Assembly (NCBI GenBank): GCA_023416545.1
Contig: JAEZHO010000334.1
Coordinates: 1-27,276, forward strand
Length of the DNA: 27,276 bases
Reading direction: 5' to 3'
Origin: Pseudomonadota bacterium
GTDB taxonomy: Bacteria; Pseudomonadota; Alphaproteobacteria; Rhizobiales; Rhizobiaceae
Program-made: the position numbers and the translations under genes
Shown: in pieces, positions 25,554 to 27,276 of the stretch
Numbering within the stretch: position 1 is the stretch's first letter
Layout: each line of letters opens with the position of its first letter
Notes under the pieces: generated by a model
Told to the model about the DNA's origin: nothing
The model's database searches: none
The model's input: only the letters and a program-made list of their open reading frames with translations

Positions 25554-26347
25554 TGACTGCCCTCAAACGCCTGTTCTTCCTTGCGATCGGCCTGTTCCTT
25601 GCGCTGCCCCTGATCGTCGTGGCGGGCGTCTCCGTCAACGAGAAACAGACGCTCGCCTTTCCGCCGCAGGGCTTTTCCCTCTCCTGGTATGGGGAGATAT
25701 TCACCAACAACGAGTGGCGAAGCGCACTTGTCGCCTCCCTCGTCCTGGCAGCAACGTCGGCAGCGCTTGCCCTGTTGATCGCCCTTCCGCTCGCCTGGTT
25801 CCTGTGGCGGCGGGTGGCGCCCTGGGCGAACATCTTCCAGGTTCTCGGGGTCGCGCCATTCACCCTGCCGCCGGTCATAACGGCGCTCGGCCTTCTCACC
25901 TTCTGGGCGACAAGCGGCTTCTACGGCCAGCCGTGGACCGCCGTCATCGGCCACGCGATCTTCTTCGTCACCCTGCCGCTGGTAACGCTGTCGCTGGGTT
26001 TTTCGGCGATCGACCGGTCGCTGGTGGAAGCTGCGGCGACCATGGGCGCCGACGACCGGACGATCTTCCACACCGTGATCTTTCCGCTGATCCTGCCCTA
26101 CATGGTTTCCGGCTACGCCTTTGCCTTCGTCCTGTCGCTCAACGAATATATCGTGGCCTACATGACGGTGGGCTTCACCATGGAAACGCTGCCCATCAAG
26201 ATCTTCAACGCGCTGCGCTACGGCTATACGCCCACCATGGCTTCGGTTACCGTCTTCTTCCTGGCGATCGCGGCGCTGGTATTCGGCGCGATCGCAAGGT
26301 TCGGGGATCTGCCGAAGCTGCTGGGAGCCATGACGAACGACCGATGA
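25550..26347 (+). CDS. ABC transporter permease, PotC-like
   Basis: This 265-residue inner-membrane subunit has six predicted helices and an EAA loop LVEAAATMGADDRTIFHTVI. The N-terminus MMTALKRLFFLAIGLFLALP is the first helix, followed by the periplasmic FSLSWYGEIFTNNEWRSAL stretch typical of PotC proteins. The ATG at 25550 is preceded by GGGAGG; a second ATG directly follows it, so the true start could be one codon later. It overlaps the nitrilase gene by 4 nt, tying uptake and catabolism together. Confidence 0.94.
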   Translation: MMTALKRLFFLAIGLFLALPLIVVAGVSVNEKQTLAFPPQGFSLSWYGEIFTNNEWRSALVASLVLAATSAALALLIALPLAWFLWRRVAPWANIFQVLGVAPFTLPPVITALGLLTFWATSGFYGQPWTAVIGHAIFFVTLPLVTLSLGFSAIDRSLVEAAATMGADDRTIFHTVIFPLILPYMVSGYAFAFVLSLNEYIVAYMTVGFTMETLPIKIFNALRYGYTPTMASVTVFFLAIAALVFGAIARFGDLPKLLGAMTNDR

Positions 26348-27114
26348 GGATCGCCGGATATCAGATGCAGTCGGTGCCGGGCGCCGTCGAGACCAATCTC
26401 GACAGGATCGCCAGCGCGGCCGCCAGCGCCGCCGAACAGGGCGCAAGGCTTCTGGTCACGCCGGAGCTTGCCCTCAACGGCTACGGCTCGGCCCATCTCG
26501 TGCGGGAAACGGCCCTGCCGCTCCATTCGCCACAGATCGAGCGCCTGTCGCGCCTGGCCGCCGACCATGATCTGGCGATCGTTGCCGGCTTTGCCGAATC
26601 CGACGATGGTGCAGTCTACAACAGCGCCGTCCTTGTCGATCCATCGGGAAAACGCACCGTTTACCGAAAATCCAATCTTTACGGGCCTTATGAGCGCCAA
26701 TGGTTTCGTGCCGACGAACCCCGCGCGGTGATCGCGGATGTCGATGGCCTCCGTGTCGGGACGCTGATCTGCTACGACGTGGAATTCCCGGAAAATGTGC
26801 GCCGGCTGGCGAAGGCGAACGTCGATCTCGTGGTCGTTCCGACGGCGCTTCCCGTGGGATGGTCGGGCAGTTTCATCGCCGAGCATATGATCCGGGTGAG
26901 GGCCTTCGAGAACCAGGTCTTCGTCGCCTATATCAACAACTGCCGCGCGGACGAGAATTTCTCCTATGCGGGCCTGTCATCGATAGCAGCGCCCGACGGC
27001 AGTCTGCTGGCGAAGGCGCCTGCGGATGATGAGGTGCTGCTCTTCGCCGAAATAGATCCCCCGGCATTCTCAGTGTCCCGCTCCGAAAATACCTATCTGG
27101 CCGACTTACGCTAG
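26344..27114 (+). CDS. Nitrilase-superfamily carbon-nitrogen hydrolase
   Basis: This 256-residue cytosolic amidohydrolase has the complete Glu-Lys-Cys triad: E41 in TPELALNGYG, K109 in YRKSNLYG and C143 in LICYDVEFPE. The superfamily cleaves amides, carbamoyl amides or nitriles. Its position as the last, coupled gene (ATGA overlap with the permease) of an operon headed by an agmatinase-family enzyme suggests an omega-amide or carbamoyl derivative of a guanidino compound or polyamine. N-carbamoylputrescine amidase is one option, though most are about 290 residues. 4-Guanidinobutyramide hydrolase is another. Confidence 0.9.
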   Translation: MRIAGYQMQSVPGAVETNLDRIASAAASAAEQGARLLVTPELALNGYGSAHLVRETALPLHSPQIERLSRLAADHDLAIVAGFAESDDGAVYNSAVLVDPSGKRTVYRKSNLYGPYERQWFRADEPRAVIADVDGLRVGTLICYDVEFPENVRRLAKANVDLVVVPTALPVGWSGSFIAEHMIRVRAFENQVFVAYINNCRADENFSYAGLSSIAAPDGSLLAKAPADDEVLLFAEIDPPAFSVSRSENTYLADLR

Positions 27115-27130
27115 CCGTTCATCCGCGATG

Positions 27131-27156
27131 ATCCCGCTCCCGACCGGGGCAGGGAT
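27131..27156 (+). terminator. Imperfect hairpin after the nitrilase gene
   Basis: ATCCC pairs with GGGAT, and inside it CCCG pairs with CGGG, separated by a 3x3 internal loop. It starts 17 nt after the nitrilase stop. There is no T run, so it is only a candidate 3' end of the operon. Confidence 0.35.
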
Positions 27157-27181
27157 GTTGCACTCCGCATTTCCGCGCGAA

Positions 27182-27222
27182 TTGATAGCGGTCAACAACC
27201 GCCTCGTATGCTCTACTATAAT
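27182..27222 (+). promoter_or_regulatory. FNR/FixK class II promoter for the right-edge gene
   Basis: TTGAT-AGCG-GTCAA (27182-27195) matches TTGAT-N4-ATCAA at 9 of 10 bases. A perfect TATAAT lies at 27217-27222. If transcription starts near 27230 the box is centred exactly at -41.5, the class II activating position, with a leader of about 34 nt before the ATG at 27264. This is the best-formed site in the window. Confidence 0.8.
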
Positions 27223-27263
27223 GATGGGATTCGAGGCTGGCTGGGGTCGATGCGGGAGGGGTG

Positions 27264-27276
27264 ATGACGAAGAATT
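27264..27276 (+). CDS. Start of an FNR/FixK-controlled gene cut by window edge
   Basis: Only MTKN is visible. The ATG at 27264 is preceded closely by GGGAGGGG (27254-27261), and a GTG one codon earlier is in frame. The promoter upstream supports a real gene. Nothing can be said about its product. Confidence 0.5.

Overview
The window looks like a chromosomal or large-replicon segment from an alphaproteobacterium, most likely a member of the Rhizobiales. It is GC-rich, carries a cysteine-poor FixK-type Crp/Fnr regulator, has several FNR/FixK boxes, and uses rhizobial-style operons for arginine fermentation and polyamine-type uptake. No rRNA, tRNA, CRISPR array, insertion sequence or phage gene was recognised. 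The species call is inference, because no phylogenetic marker is present.

Layout. Positions 1-12786 lie on the minus strand. Reading in the direction of transcription they hold: a ClpG/ClpK-type disaggregase and a small heat-shock protein (overlapping by 4 nt), a small putative lipoprotein, a FixK-like regulator, a yhiI-rbbA-yhhJ type ABC exporter operon, a polytopic membrane protein built of five internal repeats, a secreted serine hydrolase, and the first 24 codons of an exported protein at the left edge. Positions 13055-19139 are a plus-strand arginine deiminase operon with two different APC-type antiporters in front of ornithine carbamoyltransferase, carbamate kinase and arginine deiminase. 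It is closed by a clear intrinsic terminator. A roughly 1.1 kb, gene-poor stretch (19140-20266) contains one small orphan gene on the minus strand, a G10 tract and several inverted repeats. Positions 20267-27114 hold a LysR regulator divergent from a second catabolic operon: an agmatinase-family ureohydrolase, a Tat-exported binding protein, an ABC ATPase, two permeases and a nitrilase-superfamily amidohydrolase. A new gene starts at the right edge.

Themes. Three near-consensus FNR/FixK boxes (158-171, 2860-2873, 27182-27195) each sit with a -10-like hexamer at the spacing of a class II activated promoter (box centred at -41.5). They precede, respectively, the left-edge exported protein, the five-repeat membrane protein with its serine hydrolase, and the right-edge gene. 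A weaker site lies upstream of the arginine deiminase operon. The regulator encoded at 8043-8672 has the E-x-x-S-R recognition helix that reads such boxes. The region therefore reads as a low-oxygen and stress island: protein disaggregation (ClpG, Hsp20), ATP from arginine when respiration is limited (ArcABC plus antiporters), a ribosome-associated-ATPase-type exporter, and scavenging of guanidino or polyamine compounds. The least understood parts are the five-repeat membrane protein with its hydrolase, the AdiC-like antiporter with an altered distal gate residue, and the true substrate of the ureohydrolase/nitrilase operon.
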